The notes under the pieces are model-generated. The model did no database searches, had not been told where the DNA came from, and saw only the letters and a program-made list of their open reading frames with translations. From Treponema sp. (GTDB taxonomy: Bacteria; Spirochaetota; Spirochaetia; Treponematales; Treponemataceae), in contig JAHAZL010000061.1 in assembly GCA_018384055.1 (NCBI GenBank), positions 1 through 53,823 on the forward strand: a stretch of 53,823 nucleotides of DNA, given 5' to 3'. Numbering within the stretch: the stretch's first letter is position 1; each line of letters begins with the position of its first letter. A program made the position numbers and the translations under genes. Below, in pieces: positions 40,837 through 49,880 of the stretch.

Positions 40837-42243
40837 TTAAATTCCGAGTTTTTTCATCTGTTCTGCTTCTTCAGCATAGGCAATATAATCGCTTCTCTGC
40901 TGGTTGGCCTTAACAAGAATGTTCTTGATTGTTGTAAGTTCCATGCTGCAGCCCTTGATTTTTGGACGGTCAGCCATATCAACATTATTCTTGAAATAGT
41001 CGTCAAGTGCAATGATGAGTGCAAAAAGATGATTGTTTTCCGTAATCTGTTTGTTAAGGTATTCCAGAATTGCTTCGTCCTTTTGCTGTGAAATCTTATT
41101 GTATCCAGGTGTATCCCTCATTGCAAATGCAGAGTAAATCTTCACCCTTTTGATGAGACCGCTTGAGAATTCATTGTAGTGAATTGTTTCCTTTCTTTTT
41201 ACATCTGTTTTCTTGTCAGTCAAAACAACTTCGTAATCAACAGGAGGTTCATCAAGTCCAAACAAAGCCCTGAGGAGCCTTGTGAATTTTACCTTGAAAG
41301 ATTTTTTTCCGTTCTGAAGTATTTCATGGTTTGCGCTGATTTTGTCATAGATTACCTTGTATGCATCGTATGTGGTTCCGACAAGACGAAGCGATTCCAT
41401 AAGGATTGCATGGGTATCAATTTTCTGTGTTTTTGTCTGACCTGATTCTTCTACAACCTTGAGTTTTGCAAGAAGGCCAGCCTGAAGCTCTGCCTTGTTT
41501 GGTGCAGTTTCTTCTGCAGCAACTTCTCCCACAAGTTCACCGCTCAAAGGACGCTTGGCCATGCATGATGGAAAAAGCCTCTTTATTTCGTTTGTCATAT
41601 CCTGTACCGATGAATATGCTTTTTCCTTGTTGAAAGAAGAATTTTCGAGGATGTTCTTTCTGATGTCAAGCTTGTAGCGTTCCCTCTGGAAATCGGCAAG
41701 TCCTTTAAGAACATTGTTGATTTCACTTATTGCATTTTGTGTCTTGATGGTGTTGTCTTTTATCAGGCTGACGGTAAGCTGGTCAGCGTTGTTTTTGAGT
41801 TCGTTCAAAACTGTGGCAAGAGCCCTTGTGTTTGATCTTGTAGAGTTAAGGGACAGATTGTTCCATGAGAAAGCATTGTTCAACTCTATCATTTTCTTGA
41901 TTGCGTCGATGGTGAGCATTTCGCAGGAAAAACGCATGTAGTTGCAGACATAATCAATTACACTTTCATAATTGCTGAGGCGGGTTCCAAGAACCTGTGA
42001 GCGTTCGTTGTCATTGAATGGAGTAGTGTCAGGGATTACGATGGCTGTAATCTTGTTGTCTTTTTTGTATGGGTCAGGCGTGATGAGTCCACGTTTTACA
42101 AGGGCGTCAAAAATATTCCTTACACAGGAAAGGTGAAGCCTGTAATCGTCCTGAATTTTTGGAAGCTGGGTTGTGTTGTACCACTGTTCGCGGTCAGCCC
42201 CAGCCATGATGATTTTTGTGTTGAATGATTCGTTTTCTGCCAT
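40837..42243 (-). CDS. conserved hypothetical protein, 468 aa
   Basis: A soluble, charged, mainly helical protein with no signal peptide or membrane helix. No catalytic motif is recognised. A region rich in Asn and Gln (about 110-190) is predicted helical, a Pro/Ala/Glu linker (EVAAEETAPNKAEL) lies near 240-255, and the C-terminal 150 residues contain a basic stretch (KKSFKVKFTRLLRALFG). It lies between an acyltransferase gene and a peptide-binding protein gene in one unit, 20 nt before the latter. Role unknown. Confidence 0.8.
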   Translation of the reverse strand: MAENESFNTKIIMAGADREQWYNTTQLPKIQDDYRLHLSCVRNIFDALVKRGLITPDPYKKDNKITAIVIPDTTPFNDNERSQVLGTRLSNYESVIDYVCNYMRFSCEMLTIDAIKKMIELNNAFSWNNLSLNSTRSNTRALATVLNELKNNADQLTVSLIKDNTIKTQNAISEINNVLKGLADFQRERYKLDIRKNILENSSFNKEKAYSSVQDMTNEIKRLFPSCMAKRPLSGELVGEVAAEETAPNKAELQAGLLAKLKVVEESGQTKTQKIDTHAILMESLRLVGTTYDAYKVIYDKISANHEILQNGKKSFKVKFTRLLRALFGLDEPPVDYEVVLTDKKTDVKRKETIHYNEFSSGLIKRVKIYSAFAMRDTPGYNKISQQKDEAILEYLNKQITENNHLFALIIALDDYFKNNVDMADRPKIKGCSMELTTIKNILVKANQQRSDYIAYAEEAEQMKKLGI

Positions 42244-42322
42244 ACTCTATCCAATAAAAAATAAAAATCTTCTATTACATTTCTAGTATCGGAAAGAACT
42301 ATGGCAGAAGTTAGAGAATTCT

Positions 42323-43219
42323 TTAAAGTCTTGTCTTTTCAACTTCGTCGTGCTGTTCTTCCAGAATCTGCATTACGCGGTCAATTACCTTCTGCTTTGG
42401 ATCTGGATCGTCAGCAGGAAGTGTTGCAAGATAATCTTTGCGGAACTGCTTGCACTGGATTACAGGGCTTGCTGTAAATACAAGCTTGTCCTTGCATACG
42501 ATGTCAGAAAGCATGTCTTCCTTTCCGTCCTGAATCTTGAGGATTGAACCGTTGATGCTTACGAGAATTGCAATGTCAAAGAGACGGAGGTAGCTGTCGA
42601 TTTCGCGGAGACCACGCTTTGTTTCAGGATGACCTGGTCTGTAACGGGTTCCTGATGGAAAAACGAGAATTACTTCTCCACGGCGCTTGCATTCATCCAT
42701 TGCCTTCATTGCGGCAAGGTTGATTTTGCGTGCCTTCATTTCTTCTTCTTTTGCTTCTTCTTCAGAAACCTTCTGAGCATTCTTATCAAGGCTGCGTGTT
42801 GGGTAGATGACTACACGGGTAAAGCTTTCTGCAAATGCACGAACGATATTGTCGTCTTCGTTGAGTTTCATGCCGGCTATGGCAACGATTCTCTTTGAAA
42901 GATCGGCAAGTTCTGGCTTTCCGTTATGGTCAAGCAAATACATGAGGGCAGGCAAATCTGTGTTTGCAAAGTGTTCCATAAGGATGAGTCCGCTTTTTCC
43001 TTCCTTTACCTGATTGTAGAAGTCAAGGAAGTTTTCTTCAGAACCGATGTGGCTTTCAGGAAGTATATTGTCCGAAACGAGCTTGTCTATTAGGCCTCTG
43101 TTCTTTGTGTTCGCTGGCTGATAAACATTAGTTGCATCGATTTTAGCTGCTGCTACAGAATTTTCTGCAAGCTGCTTGAAGTAAGGTCCGTAAAGACTGC
43201 GGATTGTGTTTTCCATCAT
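42323..43219 (-). CDS. glycerol-phosphate acyltransferase-like protein (PlsC superfamily)
   Basis: A 298-aa acyltransferase of phospholipid synthesis. The HX4D catalytic motif is in MEHFANTDLPAL, and the second motif FPSGTRYRPG corresponds to FPEGTR of PlsC and resembles the PSGGRDRP segment of plant plastid glycerol-3-phosphate acyltransferases. A Lys/Glu-rich insert (SEEEAKEEEMKAR) lies between. No membrane helix is evident. The start is ATGATG with GGGG upstream; either ATG could be used. It is the first gene of a three-gene unit and diverges from groEL. Confidence 0.82.
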   Translation of the reverse strand: MMENTIRSLYGPYFKQLAENSVAAAKIDATNVYQPANTKNRGLIDKLVSDNILPESHIGSEENFLDFYNQVKEGKSGLILMEHFANTDLPALMYLLDHNGKPELADLSKRIVAIAGMKLNEDDNIVRAFAESFTRVVIYPTRSLDKNAQKVSEEEAKEEEMKARKINLAAMKAMDECKRRGEVILVFPSGTRYRPGHPETKRGLREIDSYLRLFDIAILVSINGSILKIQDGKEDMLSDIVCKDKLVFTASPVIQCKQFRKDYLATLPADDPDPKQKVIDRVMQILEEQHDEVEKTRL

Positions 43220-43262
43220 TATACCCCGTAAAAAATGTGTGTTCCTTATGTTGCATCTAAAA

Positions 43263-43283
43263 GAACAATTCTTTAGATTGTTC
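43263..43283. promoter_or_regulatory. dyad in the acyltransferase/groEL intergenic region
   Basis: GAACAAT (43263-43269) and ATTGTTC (43277-43283), a perfect 7-bp inverted repeat with a 7-nt spacer. It is not the CIRCE heat-shock element. It could be an operator or the base of a leader hairpin. A TATACT (43368-43373) further on may be the groEL -10 box. Confidence 0.4.
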
Positions 43284-43398
43284 CCATTATAAAAGCAGCA
43301 ATTTTAACTGTCAATTATCATAAAAATGTTGTCGATTTTTTGATTTTTTATTATCTTTATACACAATTATACTATTAAATTATTTTTGGGAGATAAAA

Positions 43399-45027
43399 AT
43401 GGCTAAACAGTTGGTTTACGGTGAAGACGCACGCAAGAAGATGCTCTCTGGTGTAGAACAGATTGCAAAGGCAGTTAAGGTTACTCTCGGTCCACGCGGC
43501 CGCCTGGTAATGCTTGATAAAAAATATGGTGCACCGACAATTACTAAGGACGGTGTTTCTGTAGCAAAGGAAGTTGAACTTAAGGATCCATTTGAAAACA
43601 TGGGTGCTCAGCTTGTTCGCGAAGTTTCTTCAAAGACAAATGATGTTGCCGGTGACGGAACAACAACAGCTACAGTCCTTGCCTATGCCATCGTTCGCGA
43701 AGGTCTCAAGCAGGTAACAGCCGGTATGACTCCAATCGGAATTAAGCGCGGCATCGACAAGGCTACAGCTCAGGCAGTAGAAGAAATCAGGAAGAATTCC
43801 CGTGCAGTGAAGGGTAACGACGACATTACACATGTTGCAACAATTTCTGCAAACAATGATCCTGAAATCGGTAAGATTCTTGCAGAAGCAATCGAAAAGG
43901 TTGGCAAAGATGGTGTGATCACAGTTGAAGAATCAAAGAACATGGATACAACTGTAAAGACTGTAGAAGGCATGCAGTTTGACCGTGGATACATCAACGC
44001 TTACTTCATCAATGACCGTGAAAGAATGGAATGCTCTTATGAAAACCCATACATTCTTATCTATGATGAAAAGATCAGCACAATGAAGGATCTTCTCCCG
44101 GTTCTTGAAAAGGTAGCTCAGACTGGCCGCCCAATCATCATCATTGCAGAAGATGTTGACGGTGAAGCCCTTACGACTTTGGTTGTAAACTCTATTCGCG
44201 GTGCCCTCAAGTGCTGTGCAGTAAAGGCTCCTGGATTCGGTGACAGACGCAAGGAAATGCTTCAGGACATCGCAATCCTTACAGGTGGAAAGGTAATTTC
44301 AAAGGCTGTAGGACTCAAGCTTGAAACAACAGAACTTGAAGACCTTGGTACAGCAAAGTCTGTAAAGATCGACAAGGACAATACAACAATCGTTGACGGA
44401 GACGGAGACAAGCAGGCTATCGCTGACCGCGTTAACGAAATCAAGACTCAGGTAGAAAAGTCTACATCTGACTACGACAAGGAAAAGCTTAAGGAACGCC
44501 TTGCAAAGCTTTCTGGTGGTGTTGCTGTAATCGAAATCGGTGCCATCACAGAAACAGAAATGAAGGAAAAGAAGTTCCGCGTAGAAGATACACTTGCTGC
44601 TACTCGTGCTGCCCTTGAAGAAGGTATCGTTTGTGGTGGTGGAATTGCCCTCATTCAGGCTGTAAAGGCTCTTGATGAATCAAAGGCAAACCTTACAGGT
44701 GACGAAAAGGTTGGATTTGAAATCATTAAGCGTGCACTTGAAGAACCAATCCGCCAGATTGCAGAAAATGCAGGTGTTGACGGTGCGGTAATTGCAGACA
44801 AGGCAAAGAATGCAGAAACAGGCATCGGATACAATGCCGCTTCAGGTGAATGGGTGGACATGATGTCTGCCGGTATCATCGATCCTGCAAAGGTTACTCG
44901 CTGTGCACTCCAGAATGCCGCTTCTGTTGCTGGCATGCTCCTCACAACAGAATGTGCAATCACAGACATTCCAGAACCTCCAGCTCCAGCAGCAGCCCCA
45001 GCTCCTGACATGGGCGGAATGTATTAA
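43399..45027 (+). CDS. groEL: chaperonin GroEL (60 kDa)
   Basis: A 542-aa subunit of the double-ring chaperonin that folds proteins with ATP. The diagnostic segments are present: VTLGPRGRLVML, DGVSVAKE, DVAGDGTTTATVLAYAI (nucleotide site), and ALEEGIVCGGGIALI. The C-terminus ends PAPDMGGMY rather than in a long GGM repeat. GGGAGA lies 6 nt before the ATG. No groES is adjacent and no CIRCE repeat is found upstream, so expression and regulation differ from the usual groESL operon. Codon choice indicates high expression. Confidence 0.97.
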   Translation: MAKQLVYGEDARKKMLSGVEQIAKAVKVTLGPRGRLVMLDKKYGAPTITKDGVSVAKEVELKDPFENMGAQLVREVSSKTNDVAGDGTTTATVLAYAIVREGLKQVTAGMTPIGIKRGIDKATAQAVEEIRKNSRAVKGNDDITHVATISANNDPEIGKILAEAIEKVGKDGVITVEESKNMDTTVKTVEGMQFDRGYINAYFINDRERMECSYENPYILIYDEKISTMKDLLPVLEKVAQTGRPIIIIAEDVDGEALTTLVVNSIRGALKCCAVKAPGFGDRRKEMLQDIAILTGGKVISKAVGLKLETTELEDLGTAKSVKIDKDNTTIVDGDGDKQAIADRVNEIKTQVEKSTSDYDKEKLKERLAKLSGGVAVIEIGAITETEMKEKKFRVEDTLAATRAALEEGIVCGGGIALIQAVKALDESKANLTGDEKVGFEIIKRALEEPIRQIAENAGVDGAVIADKAKNAETGIGYNAASGEWVDMMSAGIIDPAKVTRCALQNAASVAGMLLTTECAITDIPEPPAPAAAPAPDMGGMY

Positions 45028-45069
45028 TCTGCAGAAATAAATCGATGTAGAACATTTTGTTCTTATATA

Positions 45070-45104
45070 GGGCTCCTCGCATTTAGAGGGGCCTTTATTT
45101 TTTG
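45070..45104 (+). terminator. terminator of groEL
   Basis: AGGGCTCCTC (45070-45079) pairs with GAGGGGCCTT-side bases (45087-45096, two G-T), followed by T-rich DNA. Confidence 0.8.
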
Positions 45105-45133
45105 TGGCTTATGCTGTAATTGTGAGTTATAAT
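45103..45133 (+). promoter_or_regulatory. leaderless-type promoter of the sugar-receptor/GGDEF gene
   Basis: TATAAT (45128-45133) lies 6 nt before the ATG at 45140. The best -35 candidate, TTGTGG (45103-45108), has a long 19-nt spacer. No ribosome-binding site fits. Confidence 0.5.
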
Positions 45134-45139
45134 TGAACC

Positions 45140-47074
45140 ATGCGAATTGGTCTTGTGATATACGGCTGTAACAATGAATACTTTTCTCAGTTCATAGATG
45201 GGGTAAAAAAATATTGTGCCGTTCACAACATAGATCTTCTCGTTTTAATAACTGGTGCTCCCAACTGGCAAGCGGATGATTTTGGTTATCACGACTGGTA
45301 CCTTACAAAATTTGTAAATGAAATGAATCTGGATGGTGCCATAGTCCTTACAGGAACCATTTGCCACTATGTTTCAAATGAAGAAATCAGAAATGTTTTC
45401 AAGTCTTTCAAACCGCTTCCTTTGGTTTCTGTAAATGTAAAAATTCCAGGGGTAGCAACGGTTATGTCCGATCCTGACAAAGGCTTTACGAATCTTGTCA
45501 CTCATCTTGTTGAAAAGCATAAACTCAAGAAATTCCTCTTCCTTACATCGGAAACTAGGAGTTTTGAAATAAGGAGAAGACTCCAGATTTTCAAGAGTGT
45601 TCTTAAGAAACATTCTCTTTCCATTCCTTCCCGTAACATTTTGCACGGGAGCTATACTTTCTATTCTGCAGAAAATGCAATCCGCAACTACATGAATGAA
45701 TATGGAACGGATTTTGAAGCAGTAGTCTGCATTACGGACGAAATGGCTTATGGTATAATTTCGGGGCTTGAAGGAAAAGGAATTTCTGTTCCGGAAGATG
45801 TAATTGTTACTGGCTTTGATGATACTGCCATTGCAAAGTCTTCCTATCCGACACTAACTTCTGTAAACCAGCAGGTTTTCAAGCAGGGTGAGCTGAGTGC
45901 TGAAGTTTTGTGGAAGCAGATTCTTGGAGAAAAGGTTCCTTCCGTTACTGTTGTTGAAACTTCAAGCATTATGAGACAGTCCTGCGGCTGTATCAAAAAA
46001 AGCGATGGCGTAAATAATTCCGTTGATTGTAATGGAAGATATACAAAGAATGCTTCGGTTCTTTCTTTTAACGGAACCCTCAAATATCTTTCCGTTCAGG
46101 AACAGATCCAGAGAGTTCAGTACCATGTAAATCGCCTTCAGGGTAACCTTACCCTTGATGAACTTACCCATAATCTTCGCGAAGACTTTACTTCCCTTGG
46201 AATTTCAAAAGCTGCCATTTGCCTTTACAAGCAACCGATAAAACAGACAAAGCATAAACTGAGTCCAGTTCCTGCCAAGGCCAGAGTTTATTTTGCCTTT
46301 GATGATGAAGCTAGAAGTTTCAGTTATGATCCTGATCTTTTCTTTGATTGTGAAAATGTTCTTCTTCCTGAATATTTCTTTGACTTTCTGAAAGGACACA
46401 ATACTGTAATGTCCCTTTATCACGGAGAATATCTTTACGGTTATCTTGTAGTAAAACTTGGAGACCTTGAACCATATATCTATACTCTTTTCTGTTCCGT
46501 CATTGCAAAGTCAATCTGTTCTGCCTTTGAAGTTTCCAGAAGGAGGGCAGAAAACCTTACCCTTGCAAAGACAAACAATGACCTTTCGATCCTTTCCTGT
46601 ACAGATGAGCTTACGGGAATTTTCAATCGACGTGGTTTCATGAAGGTTGCACAGAATGAACTGAAGGCTGCCATAGACGCAAAGAAAAATGGACTTGTCA
46701 TTTTCGGTGACATTGACGGACTTAAGAAAATTAATGATACATACGGTCATGATGCCGGAGACAGGGCTATCCTTGCAGAAGTTCAGCTGCTAAAAAAAGC
46801 ATTCCGAGAAGCAGATACCATTGGCCGTCTTGGCGGTGATGAATTTGCAATCCTTTCCATTGCCCTTTCTTTTGACATGTTTGAAAACCTGAAGGCTCGT
46901 CTTGCAGACTTGTGCAAGAAATGGAACGAATCATCAAAAGAAGAATTCACTTTGTCCATTAGCCTTGGAGCCGTTGCCTTCAGCAGAAACAACGCTGATC
47001 TTTCAAAACTTTTGAAACTTGCAGATATTGAACAGTACAAAGAAAAAGAAAAACATAAAGCTAATAGAAAATAA
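45140..47074 (+). CDS. LacI-type sugar-receptor domain fused to a diguanylate cyclase
   Basis: A 644-aa cytoplasmic protein (no signal peptide or membrane helix). Residues 1-280 are a periplasmic-binding-like fold in the style of LacI/GalR effector domains, including VIVTGFDDTAIAKSSYPTLTS, but without the DNA-binding headpiece. A middle region (about 300-480) resembles a GAF-like sensor and ends in a helical linker. The GGDEF domain (about 485-640) has the active motif at 565-569 and an RxxD inhibitory site (READ) five residues before it. It should make cyclic-di-GMP in response to an intracellular sugar or related ligand. It is followed 9 nt later by an acyl-CoA ligase gene. Confidence 0.92.
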   Translation: MRIGLVIYGCNNEYFSQFIDGVKKYCAVHNIDLLVLITGAPNWQADDFGYHDWYLTKFVNEMNLDGAIVLTGTICHYVSNEEIRNVFKSFKPLPLVSVNVKIPGVATVMSDPDKGFTNLVTHLVEKHKLKKFLFLTSETRSFEIRRRLQIFKSVLKKHSLSIPSRNILHGSYTFYSAENAIRNYMNEYGTDFEAVVCITDEMAYGIISGLEGKGISVPEDVIVTGFDDTAIAKSSYPTLTSVNQQVFKQGELSAEVLWKQILGEKVPSVTVVETSSIMRQSCGCIKKSDGVNNSVDCNGRYTKNASVLSFNGTLKYLSVQEQIQRVQYHVNRLQGNLTLDELTHNLREDFTSLGISKAAICLYKQPIKQTKHKLSPVPAKARVYFAFDDEARSFSYDPDLFFDCENVLLPEYFFDFLKGHNTVMSLYHGEYLYGYLVVKLGDLEPYIYTLFCSVIAKSICSAFEVSRRRAENLTLAKTNNDLSILSCTDELTGIFNRRGFMKVAQNELKAAIDAKKNGLVIFGDIDGLKKINDTYGHDAGDRAILAEVQLLKKAFREADTIGRLGGDEFAILSIALSFDMFENLKARLADLCKKWNESSKEEFTLSISLGAVAFSRNNADLSKLLKLADIEQYKEKEKHKANRK

Positions 47075-47083
47075 GGAGCGGAT

Positions 47084-48811
47084 ATGGCAAAAGCACTTGA
47101 AAAACCATGGGAGTTTCTGGATTCCTACAGGGGAAAAGATTTTGGAGGGGAATGGCCGACTGTTCCTGAAATGTTCAGTATTACGGCTTCAAGATTTCCT
47201 GACCGTCCTTGCTTTACTGATTTTGATGGTGACAGGAAAAATACCCTGACTTATGCACAGGTAAGGGATAATGTTCTTTCTCTTGCATCATGGTTCAAGA
47301 AGAATGGCGTTGTTAAAGGTGATTGCATTGCCGTTTCCGGAAAGAATTCCCCGGAGTGGGGAACTGTTTACCTTGCCGGTATGTTTGCCGGAGCTGTCGT
47401 ATGTCCTATAGACTATGCGCTTCATGAAAAGGAAATGGAAAATCTTCTTGCAACAGCAAAGCCAAAATTCTTTTTTGTTGATGAAGAAAAGTACGGTCAT
47501 TTTGAATCTGGTTCTTTTGACTTCGAGGTTTGTTCCCTTAACCCAAAATTTCCTGAAAAATATGCATATAGCCTGAAGTCAGATGCTGAAGTTGACGGCC
47601 ATGCCATTTCTGAGGACGACCTTGCAGTAATCCTTTTTACAAGCGGAACTACTGGAACTCCAAAGGGCGTAATGCTCACCCATAAAAATCTTGTTTCGGA
47701 TACTTACATTGCACAGACAAGAATGTATCTTTCTGAAAAAGATGTTTTCTATGCGCTTCTTCCCATTCATCATGCCTATACAATGCAGGCGGTTTTCATT
47801 GAGTCTCTTTCTGTCGGAGCAGAAATTGTCTATGGAAAATCCATGGCAGTTACCCGACTCATGAAGGAATTGAGGGAAGGCAAAATCACCATGCTTCTTG
47901 GTGTTCCGCTTCTCTTCAATAAACTTCTTGCAGGCATCATGAAGGGTATAAAGTCAAAAGGACCAGTTGTTTATATTGCAATCAAAATAATGCTTGAACT
48001 TTCCTACATCATTAAAAAACTTACGGGTAAAAATCCTGGAAAGGTTCTGTTCAAGGCTGTCCTTCAGCAGGCAAACATATATTCTCTTCGCATTGCAATC
48101 TGTGGTGGTGGTCCTCTTGCTTCAAGTGTTTTCAAGATTTACAACGAAATGGGGATCGACTTTGTTCAGGGATACGGTCTTACTGAAACAAGCCCAATCA
48201 TTACTTTGAATCCTGTTGATCACTTTAAGATTGAATCTGTAGGACAGTATTTCTTCCCTTGGATGGAAATGAAAATCATCGATAAGGCTGACAATGGTGT
48301 TGGAGAAGTTGCCGTTAAGGGACCGATGGTTTTCAAGGGCTACTATAACATGCCGGAAGAAACAGCAAAGGTGTTTACTGACGATGGATTCTTCAAGACC
48401 GGTGACTTAGGTAAGATTGACAAGGAAGGTTACCTTGTGCTTTGTGGCCGTGCAAAGAATATGATCGTTACTGACGGTGGCAAAAATGTATATCCTGAAG
48501 AAATTGAAAATGCATTCCAGCTGGAAACCGACATTGCACAGATTACAGTTCAGGGATATGTTGAAGACAAGTCGTCTAAGGCTGAAAAGATAGAAGCCCT
48601 TGTTTATCCTTCAGATGATCTCTTTGCAAAACTTGGGCTGAAGCGTGAAAGTGACAGCCAGTCGAAAAAGGTTGTCTCTGCAATAAATGAAATCGTTGCC
48701 AAAATCAATAGGAACCTCCAGCCTTATGCAAGGATCAGCAAGATAACTATTCTTGAAGAGGCTCTGGAAATGACAACAACGCAGAAAGTCAAAAGAACAT
48801 ATAAAAAATAA
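47084..48811 (+). CDS. long-chain acyl-CoA synthetase-like AMP-dependent ligase
   Basis: A 575-aa adenylate-forming enzyme that activates fatty acids as acyl-AMP and then acyl-CoA. The P-loop motif LFTSGTTGTPKGVML, the adenine motif GYGLTETSP, the hinge GDLGKIDKEGYLVLCGRAKNMI (split here: GDLGKIDKEG and LVLCGRAKNM) and a C-terminal Lys in TTTQKVKRT are present. The substrate chain length cannot be read from sequence. Treponemes often take up host fatty acids, which fits. GGAG lies 7 nt before the ATG. It is co-transcribed with the receptor/GGDEF gene (9-nt gap). Confidence 0.9.
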   Translation: MAKALEKPWEFLDSYRGKDFGGEWPTVPEMFSITASRFPDRPCFTDFDGDRKNTLTYAQVRDNVLSLASWFKKNGVVKGDCIAVSGKNSPEWGTVYLAGMFAGAVVCPIDYALHEKEMENLLATAKPKFFFVDEEKYGHFESGSFDFEVCSLNPKFPEKYAYSLKSDAEVDGHAISEDDLAVILFTSGTTGTPKGVMLTHKNLVSDTYIAQTRMYLSEKDVFYALLPIHHAYTMQAVFIESLSVGAEIVYGKSMAVTRLMKELREGKITMLLGVPLLFNKLLAGIMKGIKSKGPVVYIAIKIMLELSYIIKKLTGKNPGKVLFKAVLQQANIYSLRIAICGGGPLASSVFKIYNEMGIDFVQGYGLTETSPIITLNPVDHFKIESVGQYFFPWMEMKIIDKADNGVGEVAVKGPMVFKGYYNMPEETAKVFTDDGFFKTGDLGKIDKEGYLVLCGRAKNMIVTDGGKNVYPEEIENAFQLETDIAQITVQGYVEDKSSKAEKIEALVYPSDDLFAKLGLKRESDSQSKKVVSAINEIVAKINRNLQPYARISKITILEEALEMTTTQKVKRTYKK

Positions 48812-48819
48812 TAAAAAAA

Positions 48820-48914
48820 ATCGGCTTTGCAGGGAACCATGCCAAGCTGGCTCCAGTGCGCCCTGCGGTTGCAAGTCGCCATTTGTCATGAACCCCTGCG
48901 TCGCCGATTTTTTT
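48820..48914 (+). repeat. structured element, copy 1 (terminator-like)
   Basis: Outer stem ATCGGC (48820-48825) with GCCGAT (48903-48908), a 3x3 internal loop, inner stem GCAGGG with CCCTGC, then about 58 nt with GCCAAGCTGGC-type small dyads, and a T-run after the stem. An A-run before it lets the minus strand end in U as well. It starts 9 nt after the acyl-CoA ligase stop. The gene-free stretch 48812-49124 contains this and its second copy. Confidence 0.85.
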
Positions 48915-48956
48915 ATGCTTTGTTTTTTCTTTTGACTTTCCTTGTTAGCCGGGAGA

Positions 48957-49052
48957 ATCGGCTTTGCAGGGAACCATACCAAGCTGGCTCCAGTGCGCCC
49001 TGCGGTTGCAAGTCGCCATTTGTCATGAAACCCTGCGTCGCCGATTTTTTTT
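48957..49052 (+). repeat. structured element, copy 2
   Basis: Direct repeat of 48820-48914 at a 137-bp offset. In the 88-nt core from ATCGGC to GCCGAT I count two substitutions (a G/A and a C/A), both in unpaired parts; the stems are identical. It ends in eight T. The 42 bp between the copies are not repeated. Confidence 0.85.
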
Positions 49053-49124
49053 ATGCCGTGCGTCTTCTTTTTGCTTTCTTTGGCAGGCGAGAAATTGCTC
49101 CGGTAAAGTCTGAGCAGGATTTTT

Positions 49125-49880
49125 TTATTTCCTTGCCACTATGACCATGGTGCTTAGGTTCTGGTCGTAGGGAATTCTGTTGAAGCCACCGTAGACTTCT
49201 GCGCTTTTGAATTTGCATTCCTTTATGAGGATGTCGCGGAGTTCTGCGGCAGAGTAGAGTCTCTGTACAAAGGTGTGGTCAATTTTCTTTCCGTTCTTGT
49301 CTATGAGGATCCATCTTGAATTCAAACCTTCCCAAGCGCCTGTAACTTTGAATTCAGTCAGGACTGTCATTCCGGCTCTTTCAAACCATTCTCCTGACGT
49401 AAAATATTTGATGGCACTTTCACGGCTTATGCATTCAAGAATGAATGTTCCGCCTTTTTTCAGGTTCTTGTATACCTGCTTAAGGATTTTTATGTCGTCT
49501 TCAATTTTATCGCAGTAGCCGAAGGAATTGTAGATGTTTAGTGCTGCATCAAATTTCTTCTTTGATTTGAAAGTCCTCATGTCCTGGTTGATGAGTTCAA
49601 GTTCTACACCTTCGTCTTCTGCACTTTCCTTTGCCGCATCAAGAAAAGGCTGTGTAATGTCTACTCCGGTAACATTCATTCCAAGGGAGGCAAGTTCTAC
49701 ACTGATTCTTCCCACCGCACAGCATACATCAAGGACATGACTTCCTTCTTCAAGGCCTGCAATCTCAATGCATTTTTCTGCAATGCCGTGAGCCTGAGAC
49801 CACTGCTGTTCGTCAAACATGATTGGTCCATAATTGAGCCAGAAGTCTTCGTTTTCAAACCATTCTTTCTCTTTTTTCAT
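49125..49880 (-). CDS. class I SAM-dependent methyltransferase
   Basis: A 251-aa Rossmann-fold methyltransferase. Motif I is VLDVCCAVGRISVELA (glycine-poor: CCAVGR instead of GxGxG), motif II VTGVDI, then INQDMRTF and FDAALNIYNSFGYC (motif IV region), and LKKGGTFILE (post-III). Residues 1-45 are a helical cap (WFENEDFWLNYGPIMFD). The ATG at 49880 is chosen because GGAGA precedes it; a longer frame to 49925 lacks a site. The substrate is unknown. It is convergent with the ligase unit, after the structured repeats. Confidence 0.88.
   Translation of the reverse strand: MKKEKEWFENEDFWLNYGPIMFDEQQWSQAHGIAEKCIEIAGLEEGSHVLDVCCAVGRISVELASLGMNVTGVDITQPFLDAAKESAEDEGVELELINQDMRTFKSKKKFDAALNIYNSFGYCDKIEDDIKILKQVYKNLKKGGTFILECISRESAIKYFTSGEWFERAGMTVLTEFKVTGAWEGLNSRWILIDKNGKKIDHTFVQRLYSAAELRDILIKECKFKSAEVYGGFNRIPYDQNLSTMVIVARK

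Noticed and set aside
43220..43398. CIRCE element expected before groEL
   Set aside because: No TTAGCACTC-N9-GAGTGCTAA or close variant is found on either strand.
48611..48982. 123-aa minus-strand frame through the first structured repeat
   Set aside because: It is made of the repeat and the end of the ligase gene; the paired-stem structure explains the bases better than coding.
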